A stretch of DNA of 41,122 bases from Prosthecobacter debontii (GCA_945870855.1 CAMBTP010000025.1:1-41122), one strand, 5' to 3'. Shown: positions 15,192 through 23,102, counted from the stretch's first letter. Translations and numbers: made by a program. The notes: generated by a model not told the origin, from the letters alone.

Positions 15192-16334
15192 GGCGGTGGT
15201 GTCTTGTTTCCAACCGGGGAGGGTTTCGTAAATCGGTTTGGCGCGATCCCAGAAGGAGCGGTCGGCGGGCGGAAGTTCGTGGCGGGTGCCATCGATGTCG
15301 TATGCGACGCAGATTTTTAGATCGTCGTATTCGTCGAGGCCATCGACGTTGGTTACGGCGAGTCCGGTGACGCCGTTGACCATGCAGGCGAAGCGGAGCA
15401 GGACAGTATCGAGCCATCCGCAGCCGCGCGGGCGACCGGTAGTGGCGCCGAACTCGCGGCCGAGATTGTGGAGGTATTCGGAAAGTCCTTCGTCGCAGGT
15501 GGGGAACGGGCCGGAGCCGACGCGAGTGGTGTAGGCCTTGCAGACGCCGATCACAGCCTCGATGGCGGTCGGCGGCAGGCCGGTGCCGGTAGTGGAGCCG
15601 CCGGCGGTAGTGTTCGAGGAAGTGACGAAGGGGTAGGTGCCGAAGTCGATATCGAGCAAGGTGCCCTGCGCGCCCTCGAAGAGGAGGTTCTTCTTTGCTT
15701 TCCACGCCTTGTGCAGGACAGGAATCGTGTTGGTGACGTGCGGGCGCAGGCGCTCGAAGGCTGCGTAAATTTCCTCAATGACACCCTCGGCAGTGAAAGT
15801 AGGAAGATCGTATTTCACCAGGATCTCGTTCACCTCGGAAACCCGGCGGGTGATTTGGGCTTCAGCAAAAGGCCGGTCTAACAGATCTGCCATTCTAAGG
15901 CCGCAGCGGTTCACCTTGTCGGCATAGGCAGGGCCGATGCCGCGTTTCGTAGTACCGATCTTCTGGTCGCCGAGCGAGATCTCGCGGGCGGCGTCGAGTT
16001 CCTTGTGGAAAGGCAGGACAACGTGGGCGCGATCGGAGATGAGGAGTTTTTCCGGCCCGATGGCGATCCCCTGACCTTCGATGCGTGAAATTTCCAAGCA
16101 GAGGCCGATGGGATCGACGACGACGCCGTTGCCGATTACGTTGACCTTGTCATCCCAGAGGATGCCGGAAGGTAGGAGGTGGAGGACATATTTCACGCCC
16201 TTGGCGATGACCGTGTGCCCCGCGTTGTTGCCGCCTTGGCCGCGGATCACTACGTCTGCGGTTTCGGTGAGGTAGTCAACGATCTTGCCTTTGCCTTCGT
16301 CGCCCCATTGGAGGCCGATGATAACTGTGTTCAT
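15066..16334 (-). CDS. purA: Adenylosuccinate synthetase
   Basis: A 422-residue GTP-dependent enzyme that joins IMP and aspartate in the first step toward AMP. Diagnostic motifs are IGLQWGDEGKGKIVDYL at the N-terminus, GQGGNNAGHTV, TTKRGIGPAYADK, LFEGAQGTLLDIDFGTYPFV and GRPRGCGWLD. The frame extends to a TTG at 16343, but the ATG at 16334 gives the normal N-terminus (MNTVIIGLQWG). A 7-bp-periodic tract begins at the base before the ATG. Its 3' end is duplicated at 14212-14369 around higBA. Confidence 0.95.
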   Translation of the reverse strand: MNTVIIGLQWGDEGKGKIVDYLTETADVVIRGQGGNNAGHTVIAKGVKYVLHLLPSGILWDDKVNVIGNGVVVDPIGLCLEISRIEGQGIAIGPEKLLISDRAHVVLPFHKELDAAREISLGDQKIGTTKRGIGPAYADKVNRCGLRMADLLDRPFAEAQITRRVSEVNEILVKYDLPTFTAEGVIEEIYAAFERLRPHVTNTIPVLHKAWKAKKNLLFEGAQGTLLDIDFGTYPFVTSSNTTAGGSTTGTGLPPTAIEAVIGVCKAYTTRVGSGPFPTCDEGLSEYLHNLGREFGATTGRPRGCGWLDTVLLRFACMVNGVTGLAVTNVDGLDEYDDLKICVAYDIDGTRHELPPADRSFWDRAKPIYETLPGWKQDTTACTAYSDLPQNAKAYLTRLSELCDAPIAFIGVGPDRKQTLAV

Positions 16335-16370
16335 AAAATTCAAATTTCAAAATTCAACTCTCAAGGAAGA
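16335..16370. repeat. 7-bp-periodic A/T tract with GGAAGA end, abutting purA start
   Basis: Successive 7-mers AAAATTC, AAATTTC, AAAATTC, AACTCTC are followed by AAGGAAGA. Read in CAA-ending phase this is (NNTTCAA)n-GGAAGA. It touches the purA ATG, so on the minus strand it would be the purA leader. Confidence 0.8.
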
Positions 16371-16387
16371 TTTGGATGCGTTTCCCT

Positions 16388-16422
16388 AATAACTTATAAC
16401 TTCTAACCAATAACTTTTAACT
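16388..16422. repeat. Second 7-bp-periodic tract, overlapping the carA stop
   Basis: The five 7-mers AATAACT, TATAACT, TCTAACC, AATAACT, TTTAACT are a different unit from the NNTTCAA tracts but have the same 7-bp period. On the minus strand they encode the last residues of carA, and the carA stop lies at 16403-16405 inside the tract. Confidence 0.75.
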
Positions 16423-17566
16423 TTTTCCCCGCCTCAATCAGCGCGGCGAATTCCTCGAAAAAGTAGCAGGCGTCGTTGGGGCCTGGAGCCGCCTCCGGGT
16501 GGTATTGGACGGAGAATACGGGGAGGGTCTTGTGGCGCATACCCTCGACGGTGTTGTCGTTGAGGTTAATGTGAGTGACCTCGACGTCGGCGGGGAGCGA
16601 GTCGGGATCGACGGCGAAACCATGGTTCTGCGAGGTGATGGTGATTTTCCCGGTGCGGAGATCTTTGACGGGCTGGTTGCCGCCGCGGTGGCCGAACTTG
16701 AGTTTGAAGGTCTTCCCTCCGAAGGCGTGGGCGAGAAGCTGGTTGCCAAGGCAGATGCCGAAGGTGGGGAGCTTGGTGATGAGCTCGCGGATCTCCGCAT
16801 GGATGTAGCCGAGCGCGGCCGGATCGCCGGGGCCGTTGGTTAGGAACAGGCCGTCGGGCTTCATCGCGAGGATCTCGGCGGCGCTGGTGGTAGCCGGGAC
16901 GACCTCGACCTCGAAGCCGGCTTGGCGCAGCATGCGGAGCTGGTTGTATTTCAGGCCGAGATCAAGGGCGACGACCTTGTGCTTCGCGGGTGGGAGTTCT
17001 TGGTAAGTCTCAGTCTCGCCGATGGAGGCGTTGGGGAGAGTCCATTTCCGGGATTCCTCTGTCCATGTGTAAGTCTCTTTAGTGGTGACTTCCTTGACGA
17101 AATCCGAGCCTTCCATGGGAGCTGAATTTTTCGCGGCGGCAATGGCCTCCGCTTCGGAAAGCTCGGTGGTGACGCAGGCGCGCATGGCTCCGAGCGAGCG
17201 GAGATGTTTGGTGAGCGCGCGGGTATCGATATCCTCGATGCCGAGGATGTTGTGGCGTTCCAAATAGGAAGAAAGGCTTTCTGTGGATCGGTAGTTCGAG
17301 GGTATCTCGCAGAGTTCGCCGATCACGAAGGCGCGGATATGCGGGCCGGCGGATTCGTTGTCCTCAGGGTTGACCCCGTAATTTCCGATCATCGGATAGG
17401 TCATCGCTACGATCTGGCCGCGATAGGATGGATCGGTAATGACCTCCTGGTAACCGGTCATCGAGGTGTTAAAACAGATTTCCCCGGTAGTAGTTCCGGT
17501 GGCTCCATAGGAAACGCCGGTAAAGCAGCGTCCGTCTTCGAGGGCAAGGATAGCGGTGGTGGGCAC
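16403..17566 (-). CDS. carA: Carbamoyl-phosphate synthase small (glutaminase) subunit
   Basis: A 387-residue glutamine amidotransferase that supplies ammonia to the large subunit CarB for arginine and pyrimidine synthesis. The N-terminal ALEDGRCFTGVSYGATG and NTSMTGYQEVITDPSYRGQ segments and the class I glutaminase triad regions GICLGNQLLAHAFGG (nucleophile Cys) and VQYHPEAAPGP (His/Glu) are present. carB is not adjacent. It precedes purA on the same strand by about 70 bp. Its last residues (KLKVIG) are encoded by a 7-bp-periodic repeat, so the extreme C-terminus probably grew from repeat DNA. Confidence 0.95.
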   Translation of the reverse strand: MPTTAILALEDGRCFTGVSYGATGTTTGEICFNTSMTGYQEVITDPSYRGQIVAMTYPMIGNYGVNPEDNESAGPHIRAFVIGELCEIPSNYRSTESLSSYLERHNILGIEDIDTRALTKHLRSLGAMRACVTTELSEAEAIAAAKNSAPMEGSDFVKEVTTKETYTWTEESRKWTLPNASIGETETYQELPPAKHKVVALDLGLKYNQLRMLRQAGFEVEVVPATTSAAEILAMKPDGLFLTNGPGDPAALGYIHAEIRELITKLPTFGICLGNQLLAHAFGGKTFKLKFGHRGGNQPVKDLRTGKITITSQNHGFAVDPDSLPADVEVTHINLNDNTVEGMRHKTLPVFSVQYHPEAAPGPNDACYFFEEFAALIEAGKKLKVIG

Positions 17567-17682
17567 GGGGCGGGAGGGTATGTACCGTCCGCCGGAGAGG
17601 GAACACTAAATTTCGGTGAGTGCTACGGAAAGTTCACGTATCCTATTTTAATCTGAGATGGCCAGTCCTACGGAAACGTGGC

Positions 17683-17714
17683 TTGACTTACGCAAATCTG
17701 TAAATTACAGATTT
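17683..17714 (+). promoter_or_regulatory. Promoter/operator of the Phd-VapC module
   Basis: TTGACT at 17683-17688 is a good -35 box. Downstream, a palindrome spans 17694-17714 with perfect 10-bp arms, AAATCTGTAA and TTACAGATTT, around one central base. It covers the spacer and -10 region, 5 bp before the ATG at 17720. This is the expected layout for autorepression by a Phd/YefM antitoxin. The -10 hexamer itself (about TACAGA) is weak. Confidence 0.7.
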
Positions 17715-17719
17715 TATTT

Positions 17720-17983
17720 ATGGATGCGATTATGATCAGTTCAACCGAGGCCGCTCGGCATCTGGGCGACTATCTCTCCCGAGTGAAGCACAAGGGTGAA
17801 ACGTTCATACTGACAAAAAACGACAAGCCGATTGCGGAGCTAGCACCCGTGGCGGGATCCGGGAAGGGAACATGGGGAGAGTTAAAAGCGGCGATGGTAG
17901 GTCTTCAGTTTGACGAGAATTTCGCGAATGATCTGGAGCAGGTGAATGAGGTGGATCAATTGGAATCAAATCCATGGGATTAA
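17720..17983 (+). CDS. Phd/YefM-family antitoxin
   Basis: An 87-residue antitoxin. The N-terminal half (ISSTEAARHLGDYLSRVKHK, ETFILTKNDKPIAELAPV) is the Phd/YefM DNA-binding dimer fold. The acidic tail, rich in Glu and Asp, is the expected toxin-neutralising region. Starts at 17720 or 17732 are both possible. The gene overlaps the PIN toxin by 10 bp, and a strong palindrome sits immediately upstream, both normal for an autoregulated toxin-antitoxin operon. Confidence 0.88.
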   Translation: MDAIMISSTEAARHLGDYLSRVKHKGETFILTKNDKPIAELAPVAGSGKGTWGELKAAMVGLQFDENFANDLEQVNEVDQLESNPWD

Positions 17984-18384
17984 TTTTAGACACATCAGCT
18001 ATCGTTGCGCTTGAGCGCGCTTGGGTGATTGGTAGCAAGCTGCCTGTGCGTGAAAGCGAAAGGTTAATAATGCCGGCCATCGTGTGGGCGGAGGCTCTAG
18101 TTGGAGTGCGCCGCGCAGACTCCGAGATACGCGCTGCTAACCGCTTGGCGGTTTTACAGAGAATCAGAAGGATAATCGGCATTGAGCCGTTCACCGTAGA
18201 GACAGCTGAACACTATGCGTATATTTCCGCTGAACTTTCCGCTGATGGACTGATGATCCCGCAGAATGATATTTCCGTGGCCGCGACGGCACGAAGCCTT
18301 GGCTTCGGTGTGCTGGTCGGGCCAAAGGATGAGGCACACTTTAGGAGGGTGAAAGGCCTTGAGGTGCGGGTGATGGAAGATTGA
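17974..18384 (+). CDS. VapC-type PIN-domain toxin
   Basis: A 136-residue PIN-domain ribonuclease. The acidic metal-binding residues are Asp6 (GLILDTSAIVALER), Glu40 (IVWAEALVGV) and Asp99 (IPQNDISVAATA), so the active site looks intact. VapC toxins usually cut specific RNAs such as initiator tRNA or rRNA. The target here is unknown. It overlaps its antitoxin gene by 10 bp and ends 1 bp before the stop of the convergent rlmI-like gene. Confidence 0.9.
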   Translation: MGLILDTSAIVALERAWVIGSKLPVRESERLIMPAIVWAEALVGVRRADSEIRAANRLAVLQRIRRIIGIEPFTVETAEHYAYISAELSADGLMIPQNDISVAATARSLGFGVLVGPKDEAHFRRVKGLEVRVMED

Positions 18385-18385
18385 T

Positions 18386-19549
18386 TCACCTTGTCGCGAT
18401 CACCTGGCAGGTAAATCCTTTCAAATAGGATGTTTCGGGAAGAGTGATGAGGACGGGATGGTCGGGGCGCTGGGTGTGCTCGGCGACGAGGCGGAGGGCT
18501 TGCTTGGCATCCACGGAGGCGTCGGCGAGGTTTTCGAGGAAAAGCTCTCGGGATGCGTGGTGGGAGCAGCAGAAGGTGGAGAGCAAGCCGCCCTTTTCGA
18601 GGAGCTTGAGCGAGCGGAGGTGGATCTCCTTGTAGCCGCGCATGGCGTCCATGAGGGTCTTCTTGTTCTTTGTGAAACTCGGTGGATCGAGGATGATGAG
18701 GTCGTATTCCGGTTGGGCGGATTTCAGGAAATCGAAGACGTTCGCCTCGATGACTTCGATATCGAGCTGGTTCAGTTCGGCATTTTTCCGTGCCGCAGCG
18801 CAGGCCGAGGCGGAGATATCCACGGCGGTGACCTTCGCCGCGCCGGCTTTTGCGCAGGCGAGGGCGAAGCCACCTTGGTTCGTAAAGCAATCGAGGACGC
18901 GGAGACCTTTGGACATTTTTGCGACCTCCATGTGGGCTTGGAGTTGGTCGAGGTAGAGACCGGTTTTTTGTCCGTCGATGAGGTCGATCTCGAAGGTCAG
19001 GCCGTTGGCGGTTACGATGAAAGAACCGGGATTTTCGCCGTGGAGGAGCTCGATGCCCGGCTCCATGCCTTCGGCTTTGCGGGAGGGAGAGTCGTTGCGG
19101 AGGACGATGGATTTCGGGGCAAGCAGCTCGATGAGCGCGTCACGGATCAGATCTTTTCGCATGTCCATCGCGAGGGTCGTAGTCTGGACGCAGAGGTGGT
19201 CGCCGTAGCGATCTACGATGAGGCCGGGTATGCCATCGGACTCCGACCAGACGAGGCGGCAGAGAGTTTCATCAAGGCCTTCGGTTTCCGTGCGGAGTTT
19301 AATCGCCTGACGAATGCGGCGGGTGAAGAAATCGAGGTCGAGATCTTGGCGGCGGCGTGAAAAGCGACGGGCAACGATCTGCGAGGCGGGATTGTAGATC
19401 GCGGAACCGAGCGGGCGGTCGCGGAAATCCTTTAGCGTGATCACATCACCCGGCTGCGGATTGCCGAAGGATTTCTTGATTTCAGTGGCGTAAACCCACT
19501 CGTGGCCGTGGAAGATTCTGGCGCGTGGGGCGATGATAAGACCGGGCAT
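18386..19549 (-). CDS. RlmI-like class I rRNA cytosine methyltransferase
   Basis: A 387-residue SAM-dependent RNA methyltransferase similar to RlmI, which makes m5C1962 in 23S rRNA. An N-terminal PUA-like domain (ARIFHGHEWVYATEIKKSFG, PQPGDVITLKDF) precedes the Rossmann methyltransferase with VLDCFTNQGGFALACA (SAM site), ILDPPSFTKNK and a cysteine-containing STFCCSHH near the end. The target base is inferred from family only. The ATG at 19549 is preceded by a (NNTTCAA)n-GGAAGA tract. Confidence 0.88.
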   Translation of the reverse strand: MPGLIIAPRARIFHGHEWVYATEIKKSFGNPQPGDVITLKDFRDRPLGSAIYNPASQIVARRFSRRRQDLDLDFFTRRIRQAIKLRTETEGLDETLCRLVWSESDGIPGLIVDRYGDHLCVQTTTLAMDMRKDLIRDALIELLAPKSIVLRNDSPSRKAEGMEPGIELLHGENPGSFIVTANGLTFEIDLIDGQKTGLYLDQLQAHMEVAKMSKGLRVLDCFTNQGGFALACAKAGAAKVTAVDISASACAAARKNAELNQLDIEVIEANVFDFLKSAQPEYDLIILDPPSFTKNKKTLMDAMRGYKEIHLRSLKLLEKGGLLSTFCCSHHASRELFLENLADASVDAKQALRLVAEHTQRPDHPVLITLPETSYLKGFTCQVIATR

Positions 19550-19550
19550 C

Positions 19551-19590
19551 CTTCAACTTTCAACTTTCAAAATTCAAAATTCAAGGAAGA
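19551..19590. repeat. 7-bp-periodic A/T tract with GGAAGA end, before rlmI start
   Basis: On the plus strand it reads CTTCAA, CTTTCAA, CTTTCAA, AATTCAA, AATTCAA, GGAAGA, an almost perfect heptamer array. It starts one base upstream of the minus-strand ATG (19549). Confidence 0.85.
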
Positions 19591-19630
19591 TGTCCCGAAA
19601 CAGGGTGCCGGATGCTGTGTGATAAGGTGG

Positions 19631-19686
19631 AAGACTTGGGTTTTGGGAAGCTTGAACCGCCAATCAAGATAAGTTCGCCAAGTCTT
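19631..19686. other. Inverted repeat between two opposed heptamer tracts
   Basis: Perfect 9-bp arms AAGACTTGG (19631-19639) and CCAAGTCTT (19678-19686) enclose a smaller CTTGA/TCAAG stem. The heptamer tract at 19551-19590 flanks it on one side, and an oppositely oriented one at about 19691-19725 flanks the other, giving the whole gap an inverted-repeat layout. Confidence 0.5.
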
Positions 19687-19691
19687 TCTCT

Positions 19692-20507
19692 TCATTGTGA
19701 GTTGAAATTTGAATTTTGAGATTTCTCGAAAACCAGAAAGTGCTGCCACGGGAGGCCGGGTTTGTTTTTCACGAAGGTGAAGCCGAGGGCTTCGAATTCT
19801 TTGCGTGCCTGGGCTTCGGACATTTTGTGGAGGGGCTTGATGGGGACGCGGGGGTCTTCGGCGCGGTATTCGAGGAGGTAGATTTTTCCGCCGGGCTTGA
19901 GGGCCTTGTGGAGGGTGGCGAGCATTTCGATGGGATGAGAAAATTCGTGGTATGAATCGACCATGAGCGCGGCGTCGAGGGTATCGGGCGGGAGTTGGAT
20001 ATCCTCGATCGTTCCGAGGTGAGACTGGACGTTGGTGACTTCGCGTTTGGCCGATTCAGCTTTTAGGAAATCGAACATTTCCTGCTGGATATCCACAGCG
20101 ATGACTTTTCCGCGCGGGACGAGCGGGGCGATGCGGAAAGAGTAGTAACCGGAACCCGCCCCGATATCGGCGATCACGGCATCAGTCGCGAGATCAAGGA
20201 GGGCGATGGCGCGGGAGGGCGCCTCCTCCATTTCGCGTTCGTCGCGCTCCAACCAGTTTAATCCTTGGTGTCCCATGACATGAGAAATCTCGCGTCCCAT
20301 GAAAATTTTCCCAATGCCGTCCGGGGATGGGGGCGCGGTGGTGTAGGTGGGAGCTTCCACGGCTGCCTTTTCGGTGCTTCGGGCAACAGGTGCGGTCGGC
20401 GAGGCCTTCGGAAGTGCGTCGGTGTGGTTGCGGACGATGGCGAGCGGAATGAGCAGCGCCAGTAAGATGATGGGGACGAGGATCAGGTAGCGGGATTTCA
20501 TGAACAT
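19692..20507 (-). CDS. Membrane-anchored or exported class I SAM-dependent methyltransferase
   Basis: A 271-residue protein with an N-terminal hydrophobic segment (LILVPIILLALLIPLAIV), so it is anchored in or exported across the inner membrane. A linker and a methyltransferase domain follow, with AVIADIGAGSGYYSFRIAPL as the SAM-binding motif, VIAVDIQQEMF and LKPGGKIYLLEYR. A methyltransferase facing the periplasm would lack SAM, so either the helix is a cytoplasm-facing anchor or the export signal is misleading. The last residues (SQNSNFNSQ) are encoded by a heptamer repeat tract. The substrate is unknown. Confidence 0.75.
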   Translation of the reverse strand: MFMKSRYLILVPIILLALLIPLAIVRNHTDALPKASPTAPVARSTEKAAVEAPTYTTAPPSPDGIGKIFMGREISHVMGHQGLNWLERDEREMEEAPSRAIALLDLATDAVIADIGAGSGYYSFRIAPLVPRGKVIAVDIQQEMFDFLKAESAKREVTNVQSHLGTIEDIQLPPDTLDAALMVDSYHEFSHPIEMLATLHKALKPGGKIYLLEYRAEDPRVPIKPLHKMSEAQARKEFEALGFTFVKNKPGLPWQHFLVFEKSQNSNFNSQ

Positions 20508-20601
20508 GATTTTGGGCGCGGAAAATACGTAAGGACAGTAGATAATGGCGAAGGAGGTTGACCGCGCTGGAAGGTGGCGGTAGTTTCTTGGTCAGTCGTT
20601 A

Positions 20602-21153
20602 TTGAACAGCGACGCATTATTCGTGGCTAACGCTTGTCCAATCAAAGTAGGAAAATTTGAAGGTTTCAGTTGGATCCGCTGTGAAGGCAAGGGGTCTTTC
20701 CTGAACAGTCCTGCGGTCAAGGAATTCGGCGAGTCCCGAATCAAGCGAGACGAACTTTGCCTAGTGGTGGACTTGCAGGCCTGCACGGGGATGGATTCAA
20801 CCTTTATGGGAACACTCGCTGGCTTGGCGAACCGCCTCACGGAAAAGAGCGGCAAGCTGCATGTGGCGGGGGCGGATGAGAAGAGCAGACATTCTCTTGA
20901 GGATCTGGGTCTGGATTTCCTGATGGCAATCAATCCCGAGCAGGCAATCTGGATGGGACTGGAAGACAAGGCACGTGACCTACTGAAACTGAAGGTCGCG
21001 GGGATCCAGGCGGGAACCGTTCTTCACGCACGGCACATCTTGGAAGCCCATGAAATTCTTTCCGAGGCCAACGAAGGTAACCGGCAAAAGTTTTCCGGCG
21101 TGGTAGAATCCCTAGGGGAGGAACTCGCGGAGAAAGAGAAAACCACATTGTAA
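20602..21153 (+). CDS. STAS-domain protein (anti-sigma-antagonist-like)
   Basis: A 183-residue protein. Residues about 15-120 form a STAS domain, with LVVDLQACTGMDSTFMGTLA carrying the serine that is phosphorylated in SpoIIAA/RsbV-type antagonists. A charged C-terminal extension (about 125-183) is unusual for a minimal STAS protein. No ATG fits, and the only in-frame start is the TTG at 20602. The SpoIIE-type phosphatase starts 6 bp after its stop, so the pair probably works as antagonist and phosphatase in a partner-switching circuit. The cognate kinase and sigma factor are not in the window. Confidence 0.75.
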   Translation: MNSDALFVANACPIKVGKFEGFSWIRCEGKGSFLNSPAVKEFGESRIKRDELCLVVDLQACTGMDSTFMGTLAGLANRLTEKSGKLHVAGADEKSRHSLEDLGLDFLMAINPEQAIWMGLEDKARDLLKLKVAGIQAGTVLHARHILEAHEILSEANEGNRQKFSGVVESLGEELAEKEKTTL

Positions 21154-21159
21154 AGCGGT

Positions 21160-22566
21160 ATGAACGAAATCACCACCGCATTGCTGAACGGGCTTTTCCT
21201 AGCTCTTACTCTTGGCCTGCTAGCGGCACTGATAAACCAGCGGCGCAAGGTGAAGCATATTCGTCGGAAATTCCATGAGATGGAGGGCGAGGAGGAGCGC
21301 ATGTTCAGTTTCTTGCACGATCTCGGATTGGTGATTGGTCGCGAGCCGAGTGACACTGCGATCTCGCGGATGATTGTGGAGGGTGTGTTGAAAGTGGTAG
21401 GTGCCGATGGAGGGGCGATCTACCACGAGGCGAACGAACCGAGTTTTCTAAATCCAGCATATGTTTCAGAGAATTGTCCGCCACTGGTGACCGTGCCTCA
21501 GGAAATTCTGGAAAAGGCGAAGAACGATCCTAGAGCGCTGGAAAGTCACCTTCGATTGGCGCGTGTGGCGGTGGGGGACGGTTTGATTGGAAGAGGTATT
21601 TCTATGTCCGAGGCAATTCGAGTGCAAGGACACGCAGAGGGCTCATCGATCATGATTTCCCCACTTCGATATGCGGGGAAAGATATCGGGGTGCTTGCTG
21701 TGGCGCGGCGGCGCGGCGGCGGTGATTTCACGGATAATGATTTCGCGGTGTTCCGCTCTGTGGCTGAGCAATCATCCTTTGCGATTGGCAACGCTCGCGT
21801 GCACCGGGAAGCGAACGAGAAGAAAGAGATCGAAGGCGAGTTAAAGAATGCCCGCGAGGTGCAGCGGGTGCTGCTACCGCAGGAAGATCCGATGGTGGCC
21901 GGCTTCCGCCTCAACGGCACCAACCTCCCTGCCAAGATCATCAGTGGCGATTATTACGATTACATCGATCTACCGGATGGCAAGCTGGGCGTGGTGGTGG
22001 CCGATGTATCGGGAAAAGGTGTTCCCGCCGGATTGCTGATGGCGATGTGCCGAAGCCTGTTGCGCGCCTTTTCGCTCTCCCATACCTCACCTTCCGCAGT
22101 GCTCTCGGCAGTAAATCGTTACCTTTTCCCGGACATCCGCGAAGATATGTTCATCAGCATGATCTACGGTATACTCGATCCCGCTGATGGCTCATTCCTA
22201 TTCTGCCGCGCCGGCCATGAACCCGCCCTGATTTTCCGAAAGGCGAGCGGCAAGGTGGAGATATCGAAACCGAAAGGGCTGGCTCTTGGGATCGACTCTG
22301 GGAATGTCTTCGAACGCGTCACCACGGACGAGTGCATCACTCTGGAGTCAGGCGATTGCGTGCTGCTTTTCACGGATGGCGTGAAAGAGGCGCTTGACGC
22401 GAGTGAGGAGGAATTCGGCCTGGAACGACTCTCCGAAACATTTCGTGGAGCCGCACAGCTTGGCGCGGAGGCTGTAGTGAAACAGGTGCAGGATGTGGTA
22501 AAATCCTTCACCGGCGCAGGGCCGCAGATGGATGACGTGACAATCGTAGCGATAGAGAAACGCTGA
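21160..22566 (+). CDS. GAF-SpoIIE serine phosphatase (RsbU-like)
   Basis: A 468-residue signalling phosphatase. Residues 1-25 contain a hydrophobic helix (LLNGLFLALTLGLLAALI), probably a membrane anchor. A short coiled stretch and a GAF-like sensor domain (about 45-210) follow, then a PP2C-type SpoIIE domain with ISGDYYDYIDLPDGKLGVVV, ADVSGKGVPAGLLMAM and CVLLFTDGVKEALD, which supply the metal-binding aspartates. It should dephosphorylate the STAS protein encoded just upstream (6-bp gap). The GAF ligand is unknown. Confidence 0.9.
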   Translation: MNEITTALLNGLFLALTLGLLAALINQRRKVKHIRRKFHEMEGEEERMFSFLHDLGLVIGREPSDTAISRMIVEGVLKVVGADGGAIYHEANEPSFLNPAYVSENCPPLVTVPQEILEKAKNDPRALESHLRLARVAVGDGLIGRGISMSEAIRVQGHAEGSSIMISPLRYAGKDIGVLAVARRRGGGDFTDNDFAVFRSVAEQSSFAIGNARVHREANEKKEIEGELKNAREVQRVLLPQEDPMVAGFRLNGTNLPAKIISGDYYDYIDLPDGKLGVVVADVSGKGVPAGLLMAMCRSLLRAFSLSHTSPSAVLSAVNRYLFPDIREDMFISMIYGILDPADGSFLFCRAGHEPALIFRKASGKVEISKPKGLALGIDSGNVFERVTTDECITLESGDCVLLFTDGVKEALDASEEEFGLERLSETFRGAAQLGAEAVVKQVQDVVKSFTGAGPQMDDVTIVAIEKR

Positions 22567-22582
22567 ATTTTCAATCAAAGCA

Positions 22583-23101
22583 ATGGACGAGGAAACAAAG
22601 ATGGGCGCATTAATGGCAGCAATGCCGGGCGCACGTCGGGCTTTGTTTGCGAGGTATCATCTCGGTGGTTGCCAGAGCTGCGCATTCGATGAAGCGGAGA
22701 CACTGGCGGAGCTTTGCAAGCGCGCGGAGATCAATGCGGAAGAGGTGCTCGACCATCTACTCGCCAGCCATCAGCACGATATGACGATGCTGATGAAGCC
22801 AACAGAGATAGCGGCGAGGCGGAATGAAGTTTTATTCTTGGATGTGCGGACGCGCGAGGAATACGAAGCGGTACAAATCGAGGGCGCGGAGTTTTTCACC
22901 CAAGAGATCCAGGAAAAACTTTTCAAGGACAAGCCAGTCGGGCTGGTGGTGCTTTACGATCACACCGGCAAATATGTGTTGGATCAGGTCGCTTGGTTCC
23001 GCGGACATGGGCTGGAAAACGCCTTCGGGATGACGGGAGGAATCGATGCCTGGAGCCGGGAAGTGGATGCGAAGGTGATGAGGTATCGGGTGGAGGTTTG
23101 A
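22583..23101 (+). CDS. DUF1858-like/rhodanese-like protein lacking the catalytic cysteine
   Basis: A 172-residue protein. The N-terminal part has a cysteine pair (YHLGGCQSCAFDEAETL) resembling DUF1858-type or hybrid-cluster accessory domains. From about residue 80 a rhodanese fold follows (FLDVRTREEYEAVQIEGAEF, then GMTGGIDAWSREV). The loop that should hold the sulfur-carrying cysteine reads VVLYDHTGKYVLD, with no cysteine, so sulfurtransfer is unlikely. It is 16 bp downstream of the phosphatase and could belong to that signalling operon as a binding or redox-sensing module. Confidence 0.75.
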   Translation: MDEETKMGALMAAMPGARRALFARYHLGGCQSCAFDEAETLAELCKRAEINAEEVLDHLLASHQHDMTMLMKPTEIAARRNEVLFLDVRTREEYEAVQIEGAEFFTQEIQEKLFKDKPVGLVVLYDHTGKYVLDQVAWFRGHGLENAFGMTGGIDAWSREVDAKVMRYRVEV

Positions 23102-23102
23102 A

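Noticed and set aside
18458..19360. 300-codon plus-strand open frame opposite the rlmI-like gene
   Set aside because: It is fully antisense to a well-supported methyltransferase and has no motif of its own.
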